Assembly: GCF_003668565.1 (NCBI RefSeq)
Contig: NZ_RCWJ01000002.1
Coordinates: 434,001 to 498,000 of the forward strand
Length of the DNA: 64,000 nucleotides
Source of the DNA: Mycetocola zhadangensis
GTDB taxonomy: Bacteria > Actinomycetota > Actinomycetes > Actinomycetales > Microbacteriaceae
Direction: 5' to 3'
Part shown: positions 8,043 to 17,635 of the stretch, piece by piece
Position numbering within the stretch: the first letter of the stretch is position 1
Layout: each line of letters starts with the position of its first letter
The notes under the pieces: generated by a model
The model's input: only the letters and a program-made list of their open reading frames with translations
Databases searched by the model: none
What the model was told of the DNA's origin: nothing
Translations under genes and position numbers: made by a program

Positions 8043-10582
8043 GTGTTGTCCTGCTCTGACCGTGCGGCACGGGTCGATCGAATGTCCGGCGTGCTCACGG
8101 AGGACGACGCGGTCGCCGTGGGGAGGGCAATGACCATAGTGAGGCCGCCGCCTGGAGTGTCCTCGGCCTCGAGGGTTCCGCCCATTCCCTCAATAAACCC
8201 TTTGGAGAGCGCCAGCCCAAGGCCGAGGCCGGTCAGATTGTCGGTGTCGCCGAGGCGCTGAAACGGAACGAATATCTGGTCGCGGCGTTCGGGGGCGATC
8301 CCTGGGCCATGGTCGGCGATTCGTATCTGCACGGTGCCCGCAAACGTACTGGTTGAGATTCGTACCCGGGTTCCGGGTGGCGCGAATCGGCGAGCATTGT
8401 CGAGCAGGTTGGTCACGACGCGCTTGAGGAGCCCCGGGTCGGCCAGCATCGACGGGAGGGTCGGATCCAGGTCGAGTTCGATCTCACTCGGGCCGAGGTT
8501 GAGTTCGTCGAAAGCGGGCAGGATCACGTCTTCGGCGTCGACAGAAAGCAGCTGCACAGCGAGCACGCCGGCCTCGAGTCTGCTGACGTCCAGAAGGTTG
8601 GTCACGAGTGAGGCGAGGGTGCCGAGGCTTTCGTCCGCGGTGGCGAGCAGTTCTGCGCGGTCCGCGTCAGACAGGATCACATCGGTCGCTCGCAGTCCGC
8701 TTACCGCCGTCGTTGCGGCGGCCAGTGGCCGCCGCAAATCGTGGCTAACGGCTGAAAGCAATGCGCTCCGCACCTTGTCTGCGGCTGTGAGCGGCCCGAC
8801 TTCGTTCGCCGTCTCAGTGAGAGCGGAGTGCTCCAGGGCCGCGTCGATTTGCGTGGTGATGACGGCGAGCAGGCGCCTCTCGGATGCGCGAAGATCTGGG
8901 CCGTGCAGCTCGAGCATGGCGCGAGCTCCGACCGGGACCGTGGCGAATTTCCCGTCGGGGGTCGGCTCGCCGTCGCGTCGCACGATCTGGCCGTCCACAA
9001 GAAGGCGAACACCGGTGAGGTGAAACGCCTCTCTGGTGCGACTGACCAACGCCTGCAGTGCGCCCTCGCCGCGAAGGACACTTCCCGAGACGGTGGCGAG
9101 CAGCTCGGATTCGGCGGCGGCACGTTTGGCCGCACGCGTGCGCCGAGCTGCCTGGTCGACGACGTAGCTGACGAGGACCGCGTTGACGACGTACAGGACG
9201 AGCGCGAGCAGGTGCAGTGGGTCGTCTATGGAAACTGTGTGCAACGGTTCGACGAAAAAGAAGTCAAGCGTCAGACCGGAGAGGAGGGCCGCGAAGAGGG
9301 CGGGCCAGATGCCGCCAATGAGGGCAACGACGACGACGAGCAGTTGATAGCTGAGCACGTCACTCGTGATCGAGTCAGCGCTTCGAAAGGTCACAAGCAG
9401 CCACGTGAGGAGAGGTCCGCCAACCAGGGCAAAAACAAGCCCGGCCAGGCGCCGCCTGTGGGTGAGCGCTCCACCGATCCGGGGCAGAGAAAAGCGCCCT
9501 CCGGCTGCCTCGTGGTTCACTATGTGAACGTCGATGCTGCCAGCCTCGCGCGTAACTGTGGCCCCGATACCGGGCCCAGTGAGGGCAGCCATGAGACGGC
9601 TCCGGCGGCTGACGCCGATGACAAGCTGTGTGGCGTTGACGCTGCGCGCAAACTCCACAAGCGCTCGGGGGATGTCGTCGCCGACGACCTGGTGATAGCT
9701 GCCACCGAGCTTTTCGACCAATGCGCGCTGGGCGGCCAACGCTTCGGGGTTCGGCGCTCGCAAGCCGTCCTGGTTCGTGATGTGGACGGCCAGCAGTTCT
9801 CCGCCTGCGGATCGGGCGGCAATTCTGGCGCCACGTCGCAGCAGTGTTTCACCTTCCGGACCGCCGGTGAGGCTGACCACCACCCGCTCGCGTGCTTCCC
9901 ACTTGCTGTCGATGCCGTGTTCAGCTCGGTAGTTTTTGAGAGCGCTGTCGACCTCGTCGGCCAGCCACAACAGCGCCAGTTCACGCAGCGCTGTGAGGTT
10001 TCCGAGTCGAAAGTAGTTCGACAGCGCCGCATCGATGCGTTCGGCCGGATAGACGCGCCCCGTGGCTAAACGGTCGCGGAGCGCTTGCGGGGCGAGATCC
10101 ACGACCTCGATCTGGTCTGCGGAGCGGAGCACTTCATCCGGGATCGTTTCCCGCTGGGGGACACCAGTGATTTGCTGTACGACGTCGTTGAGAGATTCGA
10201 TGTGCTGAATATTGACCGTGGACATCACGTTGATCCCCGCTGCCAGCAGCTCTTCGACGTCCTGCCATCGTTTCTCGTGCGTGGAGCCGGGAGCGTTCGT
10301 ATGAGCAAGCTCATCAACGAGGGCCACGTCCGGCTTGCGCGCGAGCACAGCGCCCAGATCCATCTCGGTCAGCTCCACCCCGCGATGTGACACGGTGGCG
10401 CGAGGCAGGATCTCCAGGCCATCCGTCATGGCGGACGTGGCCGCGCGGCCGTGGGTTTCCACGACCGCGACAACCACGTCCTGACCTTCGCTCTGAAGAC
10501 GTTTGCCTTCCTCGAGCATCGTGTAGGTCTTTCCAACGCCTGGGGCGGCGCCGAGCAGGACTCGCAGCCGCCCTCGCTTCAT
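8039..10582 (-). CDS. kdpD: Kdp sensor histidine kinase KdpD
   Basis: Membrane sensor kinase of 847 residues. The N-terminal KdpD domain starts with Walker A GAAPGVGKT at 12-20 and DELAHTNAPGS near 110, then a universal-stress-like domain (about 235-360), four membrane helices (about 380-480), a GAF-like segment, HisKA with His614 in SAVSHDLRRPLAAA and a HATPase with N-box LDNARRFAPP and G-boxes DHGPGIAP and GLGLALSKGF. It senses low K+/ionic strength and phosphorylates KdpE. It starts three bases after the kdpC stop, so it is part of the kdpFABCDE transcript rather than having its own unit. Confidence 0.96.
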   Translation of the reverse strand: MKRGRLRVLLGAAPGVGKTYTMLEEGKRLQSEGQDVVVAVVETHGRAATSAMTDGLEILPRATVSHRGVELTEMDLGAVLARKPDVALVDELAHTNAPGSTHEKRWQDVEELLAAGINVMSTVNIQHIESLNDVVQQITGVPQRETIPDEVLRSADQIEVVDLAPQALRDRLATGRVYPAERIDAALSNYFRLGNLTALRELALLWLADEVDSALKNYRAEHGIDSKWEARERVVVSLTGGPEGETLLRRGARIAARSAGGELLAVHITNQDGLRAPNPEALAAQRALVEKLGGSYHQVVGDDIPRALVEFARSVNATQLVIGVSRRSRLMAALTGPGIGATVTREAGSIDVHIVNHEAAGGRFSLPRIGGALTHRRRLAGLVFALVGGPLLTWLLVTFRSADSITSDVLSYQLLVVVVALIGGIWPALFAALLSGLTLDFFFVEPLHTVSIDDPLHLLALVLYVVNAVLVSYVVDQAARRTRAAKRAAAESELLATVSGSVLRGEGALQALVSRTREAFHLTGVRLLVDGQIVRRDGEPTPDGKFATVPVGARAMLELHGPDLRASERRLLAVITTQIDAALEHSALTETANEVGPLTAADKVRSALLSAVSHDLRRPLAAATTAVSGLRATDVILSDADRAELLATADESLGTLASLVTNLLDVSRLEAGVLAVQLLSVDAEDVILPAFDELNLGPSEIELDLDPTLPSMLADPGLLKRVVTNLLDNARRFAPPGTRVRISTSTFAGTVQIRIADHGPGIAPERRDQIFVPFQRLGDTDNLTGLGLGLALSKGFIEGMGGTLEAEDTPGGGLTMVIALPTATASSSVSTPDIRSTRAARSEQDNT

Positions 10583-10585
10583 GAT

Positions 10586-11194
10586 TTAGCCTTTCAGTGC
10601 GTCAAGCGCAACGTTCAGTCGGAGCACGTTGACGGTTGTCTCGCCCAGAAAACCGATGTCCCTGCCTTGGATGTTAGCCTCAACCACCGACCGGACCTGG
10701 TTCTCAGGAAGACCGCGCTCAGCCGCGACCCGCGTCACCTGCAACAGGGCGTACTCCGGGCTGATGTGAGGGTCGAGACCCGACGAGGAGGCGGTCAGCG
10801 CATCTGAGGGAACCTCGGTCTCTTCCACTTCGTTGAACTCAGCGACCTGGGTCCGGCGTTCTTCGATCGCCGCAATCAGATCAGGATTCTCCGGCCCGAG
10901 GTTGGACCCACTTGACGCGCCTGCGTCATAACCGTCACCGGCAGCCGATGGCCTCGGTTGGAACCACTCAGGGAGTGGATTTCCTTCCGTGTCGACGAAC
11001 GACTGGCCGATGAGAGCGGATCCAACGGTCTCACCGTCGACGCTTACGGTGGTGCCGTTTGCTTGACCGGGGAGAGCGAGCTGCCCGATACCGGTGATGA
11101 CAAGCGGATAGCCCACGCCAAGCACGGCTGTGAGAACGAGCATCGATCGGAGGGCGACGCCCGCGCTGCGAAGGTTGGTGCGTGATGCACTCAT
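10586..11194 (-). CDS. kdpC: K+-transporting ATPase subunit KdpC
   Basis: Single-span membrane subunit of the Kdp P-type K+ pump, 202 residues, thought to stabilise the complex and raise nucleotide affinity of KdpB. One N-terminal helix (about 16-38, including VLGVGYPLVITGIGQ) is followed by the conserved QSFVDTEGNPLPEWFQPRPSA segment, SSGSNLGPENPDL and the C-terminal LDPHISPEYALLQVTRVA region. These are the standard KdpC signatures. It lies between kdpB (35-base gap) and kdpD. Confidence 0.95.
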   Translation of the reverse strand: MSASRTNLRSAGVALRSMLVLTAVLGVGYPLVITGIGQLALPGQANGTTVSVDGETVGSALIGQSFVDTEGNPLPEWFQPRPSAAGDGYDAGASSGSNLGPENPDLIAAIEERRTQVAEFNEVEETEVPSDALTASSSGLDPHISPEYALLQVTRVAAERGLPENQVRSVVEANIQGRDIGFLGETTVNVLRLNVALDALKG

Positions 11195-11229
11195 GGTGTG
11201 TGTCTACTTTCTCGTGTGAAATCAGCGGA

Positions 11230-13389
11230 TCAGAAGCCGGGGATCAGGCTGACGACGAGGTCGATCAGCTTGATTCCTACGAAAGGAGCGACGACGCCGC
11301 CCACGCCGTAAACGAGCAAATTCCTGCTCAGCACCTTCGAGGCGCTCAGTGGACGGTATTTCACGCCACGAAGAGCAAGCGGGATCAGCACGATGATGAC
11401 GATCGCGTTGAAGATGATCGCCGAGAGCACTGCGGATGCCGGTGACTGCAGGCCCATCACGTTGAGCACCGCCAAACCCGGGAACACACCGGCGAACATC
11501 GCCGGAATGATGGCGAAGTACTTGGCGATGTCGTTCGCGATGGAGAACGTCGTCAGTGCGCCCCGAGTGATCAGCAGCTGCTTGCCGATGGCAACGATGT
11601 CGATGAGTTTGGTCGGGTCCGAGTCGAGGTCGACCATGTTCCCGGCTTCCTTCGCCGCCGAGGTGCCCGTGTTCATAGCAACGCCGACGTCTGCCTGCGC
11701 AAGCGCCGGGGCATCATTGGTGCCGTCACCGGTCATGGCCACGAGGTTGCCGCCTGACTGTTCTTTCTTGATCAGCTCCATCTTGTCTTCCGGAGTGGCT
11801 TCCGCCAGGAAGTCATCGACGCCCGCTTCCGCGGCGATTGCCTTGGCTGTGAGCGGGTTATCACCGGTGATCATGACGGTGCGAATACCCATCGACCGGA
11901 GTTCAGCGAACCGCTCCTTGAGCCCGTCCTTGACGACGTCCTTCAGGTGAACAACACCGAGAATCGCTCCGCCCTGCCCCGGCGACTTCATAGCGACCAC
12001 CAGGGGGGTACCGCCGCTTTGAGAGATCCGTTCGACCTGTTCGTCGACATCGGCAAGCACAGAACTGGCCGCTCGAGCGTCCTGTTCGATCCAGGCGATG
12101 ACCGCCGAACCTGCACCCTTCCGAATCTGAGTGCCGTCCGGCTGGTCGAGCCCGGACATTCGGGTTTGCGCGGTGAACGGGACGACCTCACCAACGGCGA
12201 AATCCCCGACGTGAACGCCTTGCTCGGCAGCGAGGTCAACGATGGACTTGCCCTCTGGCGTTGGGTCGGCCATGGACGACAGGGCCGCAGCGCGAACGAG
12301 GTCTTGTTCGGACACTCCGGCCAACCGCACGAACTCCGCCGCCTGGCGGTTTCCGTAGGTGATGGTGCCGGTCTTGTCGAGCAGCAGTGTGGTGACGTCA
12401 CCAGCCGCTTCGACCGCTCGCCCCGACATCGCCAAAACATTGTGCTGGACAAGCCTGTCCATGCCGGCGATACCAATCGCAGACAGCAGGGCCCCGATGG
12501 TCGTCGGGATGAGGCACACCAGCAACGCGATGAGGACGGGCACGCTTGCCTCAGCGCCGACGTATGACGCGATCGGGTTGATCGTAAGGGTGACCACAAC
12601 AAAGATGATCGAGAGGCTCGACAGCAGGACATTCAGCGCGATTTCGTTCGGAGTCTTCTGGCGCGAGGCTCCCTCAACAAGGCTGATCATCCGGTCGACG
12701 AAGGTTTCGCCTGGCTTCGACGTGATCCGTACGACGATGCGGTCCGAGAGCACGCGGGTTCCACCGGTAACGGCGCTGCGGTCTCCGCCGGATTCGCGAA
12801 CAACCGGCGCAGATTCGCCGGTGATGGCTGACTCGTCGATCGACGCAATGCCCCAGACGATATCGCCGTCACCCGGCACGAGTTCTCCGGCCGTGACCAC
12901 CACTGTGTTTCCGAGTTCGAGTTCTGCCGATGACAGCTCGGTGATCTCCGATTGGGTCGCTGCCGGGTCTGCGGCCGCGTCGTAGTTGGTGACGCGGTAT
13001 GCCTTTGTGCTTGTGCGTGTTTTTCTCAGGCTGTCAGCTTGTGCCTTACCTCGACCTTCAGCGACGGACTCGGCCAGGTTCGCGAAGAGGACGGTCAGCC
13101 ACAGCCATACCGCGATACCCCAGGTGAAGGTGGAGGGGATGGCTGAGCCGCCGGACGACTCGGGGCCGCCGAGGAACGGCTCAGCGATGGCAATGACGGT
13201 GGTCAGAGCCGCCCCCACCTCGACGATGAACATGACGGGATTGCGCCACATCAGCCGGGGGTCGAGCTTGCGGAAAGCGCCTGGGAGGGCTTCAACCAGC
13301 GCGGCCAGGGTGAAAGTCGAGCGACGCTTGCTCGGTGGTTGTGGTGCGGGCGCCTGCTGGGTCGGCGATGGTGTCGTGATGGTGGACAT
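11230..13389 (-). CDS. kdpB: K+-transporting P-type ATPase subunit KdpB
   Basis: Catalytic P-type ATPase subunit, 719 residues from the ATG at 13387-13389. An upstream extension of the open frame to 13731 lies inside kdpA and was rejected. Visible motifs: TGES in the actuator domain, phosphorylated Asp338 in DKTGTIT, KGAGSAV near 465, and the hinge [20 protein letters not shown]. Helices flank these domains in the usual pattern. KdpB hydrolyses ATP to drive K+ captured by KdpA into the cell. The N-terminus carries a Pro/Gln-rich stretch before SKRRSTF, common in actinobacterial KdpB. It starts two bases after the kdpA stop. Confidence 0.96.
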   Translation of the reverse strand: MSTITTPSPTQQAPAPQPPSKRRSTFTLAALVEALPGAFRKLDPRLMWRNPVMFIVEVGAALTTVIAIAEPFLGGPESSGGSAIPSTFTWGIAVWLWLTVLFANLAESVAEGRGKAQADSLRKTRTSTKAYRVTNYDAAADPAATQSEITELSSAELELGNTVVVTAGELVPGDGDIVWGIASIDESAITGESAPVVRESGGDRSAVTGGTRVLSDRIVVRITSKPGETFVDRMISLVEGASRQKTPNEIALNVLLSSLSIIFVVVTLTINPIASYVGAEASVPVLIALLVCLIPTTIGALLSAIGIAGMDRLVQHNVLAMSGRAVEAAGDVTTLLLDKTGTITYGNRQAAEFVRLAGVSEQDLVRAAALSSMADPTPEGKSIVDLAAEQGVHVGDFAVGEVVPFTAQTRMSGLDQPDGTQIRKGAGSAVIAWIEQDARAASSVLADVDEQVERISQSGGTPLVVAMKSPGQGGAILGVVHLKDVVKDGLKERFAELRSMGIRTVMITGDNPLTAKAIAAEAGVDDFLAEATPEDKMELIKKEQSGGNLVAMTGDGTNDAPALAQADVGVAMNTGTSAAKEAGNMVDLDSDPTKLIDIVAIGKQLLITRGALTTFSIANDIAKYFAIIPAMFAGVFPGLAVLNVMGLQSPASAVLSAIIFNAIVIIVLIPLALRGVKYRPLSASKVLSRNLLVYGVGGVVAPFVGIKLIDLVVSLIPGF

Positions 13390-13391
13390 GG

Positions 13392-15065
13392 TTACAGCAG
13401 CCCTTCTGCGAGCGGACCCAGTGTGAGAACCGGGAAAAAGGTGAGAGCGGTCACGATGAGCGTCACACCGATGAGGAGACCGACGAACAACGGTCGGTGG
13501 GTTGGCATGGTTCCAGCGGTCGCCGGGACTTTGTCCTGGGCGGCGAGCGACCCGGCCAGTGCGAGCACGAAAACGATTGGAATGAAGCGACCGAGGAGGA
13601 TGGCCAGGCCGAGCGTTGTGTTCAGCCACGGTGTGTTGGCGGTCAGGCCCGCGAAAGCCGAGCCGTTGTTGTTGGCCGCGGAGGTGAACGCATAGAGCAC
13701 TTCGGAGAGCCCGTGATTTCCCGGGTTCCAAATCGAGGTGCTCGTCACGTCGTCCCTGATGCCGGGGATGGCGAAGCTCAACGCGGTTCCAACGAGAACG
13801 AGCGTCGGCATCACGAGGATGTACAGGCTGGCCAGTTTGATCTGTGTCGGACCGATTTTCTTACCGAGGTATTCAGGTGTGCGACCGACCAGGAGCCCGG
13901 CGACAAACACGGCAATAATCGCCAGGATCAGGAGTCCGTAGAGACCTGAGCCAACACCGCCGGGAGCGACCTCACCGAGCATCATGTTGAGCATCGGCAT
14001 CATGCCGCCGAGGGCTGTGTACGAATCGTGCATTGAGTTCACTGCGCCGGTGGACGTCAGCGTGCTCGTCGAACCGAACAGGGTCGAACCGAAGATGCCG
14101 AAACGTTGCTCCTTGCCTTCCAAAGCAGCGCCAGCGAGTTCGGGAGCCGTGCCGCGGCCGGCTCGCTCGAGCGAGGACAGAATCACCAGTGAAGCCACGT
14201 AGAAAGTGGCCATGACGGCGAGGATCGCGTACCCCTGGCGTTTGTCGCCGACCATCCGTCCGAACGTACGGGGGAGAGCGAACGGAATCATCAGCATCAG
14301 GACGTTCTGGAACAGGCTGGTCCAAGCTGTGGGGTTCTCAAACGGGTGCGCCGCGTTAGCGTTGAAGAACCCGCCTCCGTTGGTGCCGAGGTTCTTGATG
14401 GCCTCCTGCGAAGCGACAGGGCCGCCCGGCAGGTTCTGGGTGCCACCGCTCAGAGTCGAGATTTCGGTGAAACCATTAAAGTTCTGAATCACACCTCCCG
14501 CCATCAGGATGATCGCGCCAAGCGCCGAGATGGGGAGGAGCAGGCGGAGCGTGCCTCGGGTCAGGTCCACCCAGAAGTTACCGATTGTGCCGGACCGGCT
14601 GCGGGCGATACCCCGAACCAGGGCGATCGCAACCGCGATGCCGACCGCGGCCGACACGAAGTTCTGCACGGCGAGGCCGGCGATCTGAACCGTGTAGCCC
14701 ATGGTCAGTTCTGGCGAGTATGACTGCCAGTTCGTGTTTCCGACGAACGATGCAGCCGTGTTAAAGGAGAGACCTTCGGGGACGGCGGGGAGCCCGAGCG
14801 AATACGGCAGAACTGTCTGCAAACGCTGGAGCAGGTAAACGAAGATCAGTCCGACGCCGGAGAACCACAGCACACCGCGAAGGTAGGACTGCCAGGACTG
14901 CTCGGTTGAGGAATCAACGCCGATGAGCCGGTAAAAGCCGCGCTCGATTTTCAGGTCTTTTCTCGAGGTGAAGATGCGAGCCATGTACTCACCGAGTGGG
15001 CGATACAGCAGCGCGAGGATGAGCGCGAGAGTGCCGAATTGGATGACAGCTGTAAGAACGTCCAT
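13392..15065 (-). CDS. kdpA: K+-transporting ATPase subunit KdpA
   Basis: K+-binding, channel-like subunit, 557 residues with about ten membrane helices, related to the SKT superfamily. The pore-loop type segments are visible, notably [18 protein letters not shown] near residue 230 and [13 protein letters not shown] near 465, where K+ is selected. Length is usual for the family. The ATG at 15063-15065 is one base away from the kdpF stop, so it is the first large gene of the kdp operon. Confidence 0.96.
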   Translation of the reverse strand: MDVLTAVIQFGTLALILALLYRPLGEYMARIFTSRKDLKIERGFYRLIGVDSSTEQSWQSYLRGVLWFSGVGLIFVYLLQRLQTVLPYSLGLPAVPEGLSFNTAASFVGNTNWQSYSPELTMGYTVQIAGLAVQNFVSAAVGIAVAIALVRGIARSRSGTIGNFWVDLTRGTLRLLLPISALGAIILMAGGVIQNFNGFTEISTLSGGTQNLPGGPVASQEAIKNLGTNGGGFFNANAAHPFENPTAWTSLFQNVLMLMIPFALPRTFGRMVGDKRQGYAILAVMATFYVASLVILSSLERAGRGTAPELAGAALEGKEQRFGIFGSTLFGSTSTLTSTGAVNSMHDSYTALGGMMPMLNMMLGEVAPGGVGSGLYGLLILAIIAVFVAGLLVGRTPEYLGKKIGPTQIKLASLYILVMPTLVLVGTALSFAIPGIRDDVTSTSIWNPGNHGLSEVLYAFTSAANNNGSAFAGLTANTPWLNTTLGLAILLGRFIPIVFVLALAGSLAAQDKVPATAGTMPTHRPLFVGLLIGVTLIVTALTFFPVLTLGPLAEGLL

Positions 15066-15066
15066 G

Positions 15067-15156
15067 TCAGAATCGCTCCGGCTTCACGAGGGCGTACACA
15101 AGGTACGCGATGGCGGCGATACCGAGGCCTGCGGCCAGGAGGGAGAAAACGATCAC
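15067..15156 (-). CDS. kdpF: K+-transporting ATPase small subunit KdpF
   Basis: A 29-residue single-helix peptide from a GTG start, ending in the hallmark [11 protein letters not shown]. KdpF stabilises the KdpABC complex as a lipid-like subunit. It is too short for usual gene finders. Its GTG overlaps the TGA of the upstream 27-residue peptide (GTGA), and its stop is followed directly by kdpA. Confidence 0.92.
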   Translation of the reverse strand: MIVFSLLAAGLGIAAIAYLVYALVKPERF

Positions 15157-15236
15157 AGTTTCTCGACCCCCTTGCCGATCAGACCGACAAGCACGAACAC
15201 GGCAATGCTGCCGAGCACGTAGACGAAGTCAAGCAC
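15153..15236 (-). CDS. 27-residue membrane peptide ahead of kdpF
   Basis: A GTG-started small open frame of 27 residues, beginning LDFVYVLGSIAVF after the start Met and ending GKGVEKL. It is one hydrophobic helix followed by a basic tail. A good ribosome site (GAAGGA) lies eight bases upstream, and its stop overlaps the kdpF start, so it is coupled to the kdp operon and is the first cistron of it. I do not recognise a named family. A second small subunit or an accessory of the Kdp complex is plausible; a mere leader peptide cannot be excluded. Confidence 0.65.
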   Translation of the reverse strand: MLDFVYVLGSIAVFVLVGLIGKGVEKL

Positions 15237-15579
15237 GTTGGTTCCTTCTCAAGACGTCTCGCGCAGCGCCCCGGGTGGGCGATGCGGCCGCCCTCCGTGG
15301 GCGCGACATTTGATTAGACACCCCTCGACCGGAGCCAAATCCTCGTCCTAACGGAATCCCAACAGTCCGGCGGGGAAACCTAACAACACTCCTACGGCAC
15401 ACCGGGATGTGGTTGTCGATAGTGCTTCGTGCGCCAGGTTTGGGTTCCCTTCCCGACGCCCGCGAAGAACCCGGTCGAGCACGCGCACACATGGGAATTC
15501 CGTCGGGATCCGGAGCATTTCCGCATGCGTTCCGTTAGAGCTGCCGATCGGTAGGCCCTCGCGGGACTAGGACTGAACC
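15237..15579. other. kdp upstream region, no gene
   Basis: About 340 bases between the start of the kdp operon and the divergent unknown genes. It must hold the kdp promoter and KdpE site, but I cannot assign either by eye. I looked for a c-di-AMP-type riboswitch and did not see its conserved elements. Confidence 0.5.
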
Positions 15580-15651
15580 ATGACAGATTCCTACGCCTCA
15601 GCATCGGAGCCTCCTGAGCCCTCCTCCTTCGATCTGAGGAACTTCCGTTGA
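15580..15651 (+). CDS. possible 23-codon leader ORF coupled to the next gene
   Basis: ATG at 15580 opens 23 codons (beginning MTDSYASASEPPEPSS, ending LRNFR), and its TGA overlaps the TTG start of the next gene (TTGA). The ribosome site is weak. The overlap suggests translational coupling, but the frame is short and hydrophilic, so it may be chance. Confidence 0.35.
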   Translation: MTDSYASASEPPEPSSFDLRNFR

Positions 15652-16232
15652 CACTCACCGCTCTAATCCCAACCCTGCGTCGAAGCATCCCCGATCCGCT
15701 GCGCGCCAGCTCGTGGCCAGCGCACACGAAAGCTACGACGACCGATCTCACCGTTGCCGGAATTTCTATGCTTCGCCTGGCGGAACTGTGCGGAACACCG
15801 TGCGTTCACACAGGAGACGCCATGATGCCCGAGTGGCGGCAGGCGCCGGCACTCGCCAGGGACGCCGCCGTTGTGGTCGTCCGCATTTCTGCAGTTCTGC
15901 AGTACTTCGACGCCGAGCGGGTGGTGCTCATCGATGCGTGCCTCGACAGCGTGCCAGCCGTGTGGGAGGAAACCCGGTTGATTGGTCGTGCCTCCACGGC
16001 CAAAGCGACCACGGCCGTTCTCCTCTCCGGTGAGTCACACGAGGTTCCGTGCACGGGCCGACACGTTGTGCCCCTGCCAGCTGACCTCCGTGAAGGAGAC
16101 CGGCTGGTCGTGCCCTGCGCCGGCATGGTCACCCTCCGCGAGGTGCGGCCTCAGCCGCTACGCACCAGTCCGTTCGCTGACGGCCCAGAGGCAACGGGTT
16201 CGGAGCCGGTCTGGCTAGGGTCCCTCGCATGA
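15648..16232 (+). CDS. unknown protein, first of two tandem paralogues
   Basis: 194 residues from a TTG with GAGG about eight bases upstream. I do not recognise the family. The part from about residue 75 to 172 aligns by eye with the next gene: VLIDACLDSVPAVWEETRLIG and PLPADLREGDRLVVPCAG correspond to VWVDARFDKCRPNFAAARLVG and RLPHDLTTGDLIAVPCEG. The pattern of short beta-like strands and the GDxxxVPCxG turn suggests a small beta domain. No signal peptide or membrane helix. The gene diverges from kdp, so shared regulation by K+ or osmotic state is possible but unproven. Confidence 0.6.
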   Translation: MTLTALIPTLRRSIPDPLRASSWPAHTKATTTDLTVAGISMLRLAELCGTPCVHTGDAMMPEWRQAPALARDAAVVVVRISAVLQYFDAERVVLIDACLDSVPAVWEETRLIGRASTAKATTAVLLSGESHEVPCTGRHVVPLPADLREGDRLVVPCAGMVTLREVRPQPLRTSPFADGPEATGSEPVWLGSLA

Positions 16233-16245
16233 CCGGGCCAGAACG

Positions 16246-16815
16246 GTGACCCTCGTGCACAGTCTCTGGGCTCACCACGCCCTGGCGTTACGCTTCGCCG
16301 CTCAGTTGTGGCCAGCGGGCGCGGTGCATACCGACACGGACGTGATTCTCAACGGCGCATTCCTGACCCACGCGGCGCTTGTCGAACCAACGCCGCTCGT
16401 CCGAATTGGAGAGGCATCCGCCGCGTGGCCCGCACAAACCAGGTCACCGCAGCGGTTCATCACGGTGCTCCTCACGCGAGTGGTCCGCATCGACACGGTC
16501 CCCCACAGTTCCCGATTGGACGTGTGGGTCGATGCCAGGTTCGACAAGTGCCGCCCCAACTTTGCCGCTGCACGCCTGGTCGGGCGCGTGAGCGCGCATC
16601 GGCACCCGCGGATGCTGCTGCACCCCGTCTCGGGCGACAGCCGAGGGCTCGTACGACTGCCGCACGACCTCACAACCGGCGACCTGATCGCGGTGCCGTG
16701 CGAAGGGGCGACGCCGCTCTTCGACGTGCGAACCGGCACGCCGCCCGTCGACCACGCACGTGGAGATGCGGCAGACCCGGGGGAGGACGATCCCTCGGCG
16801 CCCTGCCGCAAGTAG
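16246..16815 (+). CDS. unknown protein, second of two tandem paralogues
   Basis: 189 residues from GTG 16246, 13 bases after the first paralogue, so the two form an operon. It shares with it a region including LDVWVDARFD near residue 87 and the RLPHDLTTGDLIAVPCEG turn near 142, but the N-terminal quarter is different. The C-terminal tail is acidic and Pro/Asp-rich, probably disordered. The ribosome site is weak, again suggesting coupling to the upstream gene. No family assigned. Confidence 0.6.
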   Translation: MTLVHSLWAHHALALRFAAQLWPAGAVHTDTDVILNGAFLTHAALVEPTPLVRIGEASAAWPAQTRSPQRFITVLLTRVVRIDTVPHSSRLDVWVDARFDKCRPNFAAARLVGRVSAHRHPRMLLHPVSGDSRGLVRLPHDLTTGDLIAVPCEGATPLFDVRTGTPPVDHARGDAADPGEDDPSAPCRK

Positions 16816-16853
16816 GGAGGCAGCGTCCGCGCGGCGCTTTGAACCGATTGCGC

Positions 16854-17564
16854 TCAGTGGTAGTCGTCGAACGACAGGCTCGAGTCCACGTTCGGTGCCC
16901 GCCTCTGCACGGCGTCGTCGTATTCCCAGTCGAAGTCCTCGTATGCCGTGGGGTCTGGCTGAGCGTTGCGCGCAGCATCCGGCGAGAACCGAGCAATCAG
17001 GTCGCGCGCCATGTCACCAGCACGGGACGCGGCTCTGGCGTCGCCCTCAGCCGCGTTGATGATGGCGCCCTTCATGAGGATGTGCCACGACAGCGCGAAC
17101 TCCTCGACATCGACGAGCCCAGCCTGCACCGCGAGATCCTGAACGAACGCGCGGATATGGTCAAGGTGCACGATGCTTGCGCGGCCGAGCGGATGCTCTG
17201 GCCCCATTTCCAGGAGGACGTTGATGAAGGTGCACGCTTCGTAGTCGTCGCGCTGGAACCACTCATCGAATACCTCGAAGATGGCGAGCAGCTGGGTTTC
17301 GGGCGTCGTCCCGCGGGCGCGGGCCCCGGTCACGACGATGCCGTATGTCCAGTCGGTTTCGCGCTTCACCAGGGCTGCGGCGCCGAGATCGTCGCGGGAA
17401 GCGAACTCCCGATCGAACTCTTCGGCTGTGACTCCTGCTGCCTGTTGCACCTGCTCCGGCGTCACCTCGCGGATACCCGACCGAACGAACATGGGATAGG
17501 ACGCATCGACGATGCGTTCACGAACGGTCTTTGAGACCGAACCCATCCGTTCCGGGTCCAACAT
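16854..17564 (-). CDS. TetR/AcrR family transcriptional regulator
   Basis: 236 residues. The N-terminal helix-turn-helix is ERIVDASYPMFVRSGIREVT then PEQVQQAAGVTAEEFDREFA (about 16-55), followed by a mainly helical ligand domain (about 70-190). The last 40 residues are hydrophilic and rich in Asp, Tyr and Ser, longer than in typical TetR proteins. The family are dimeric repressors released by small molecules. Its target is not clear: it is convergent with the unknown paralogues and in tandem downstream of the SNF2 gene. ATG 17564 is used; an alternative Met is six residues later. Confidence 0.85.
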   Translation of the reverse strand: MLDPERMGSVSKTVRERIVDASYPMFVRSGIREVTPEQVQQAAGVTAEEFDREFASRDDLGAAALVKRETDWTYGIVVTGARARGTTPETQLLAIFEVFDEWFQRDDYEACTFINVLLEMGPEHPLGRASIVHLDHIRAFVQDLAVQAGLVDVEEFALSWHILMKGAIINAAEGDARAASRAGDMARDLIARFSPDAARNAQPDPTAYEDFDWEYDDAVQRRAPNVDSSLSFDDYH

Positions 17565-17635
17565 TGGGCAATTCTAGGCATCGAAGTATCGAGCGCATAT
17601 CCCCCCGAGAGGGTGACACTGACATGAAGCTTCGA

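Noticed and set aside
13390-13731. KdpB start at 13731
   Set aside because: The added 114 codons lie inside kdpA and are Arg/His/Pro-rich; ATG 13389 gives the usual KdpB beginning.
15237-15579. c-di-AMP riboswitch in front of kdp
   Set aside because: Searched because such riboswitches control K+ genes in some bacteria; the conserved elements were not seen.
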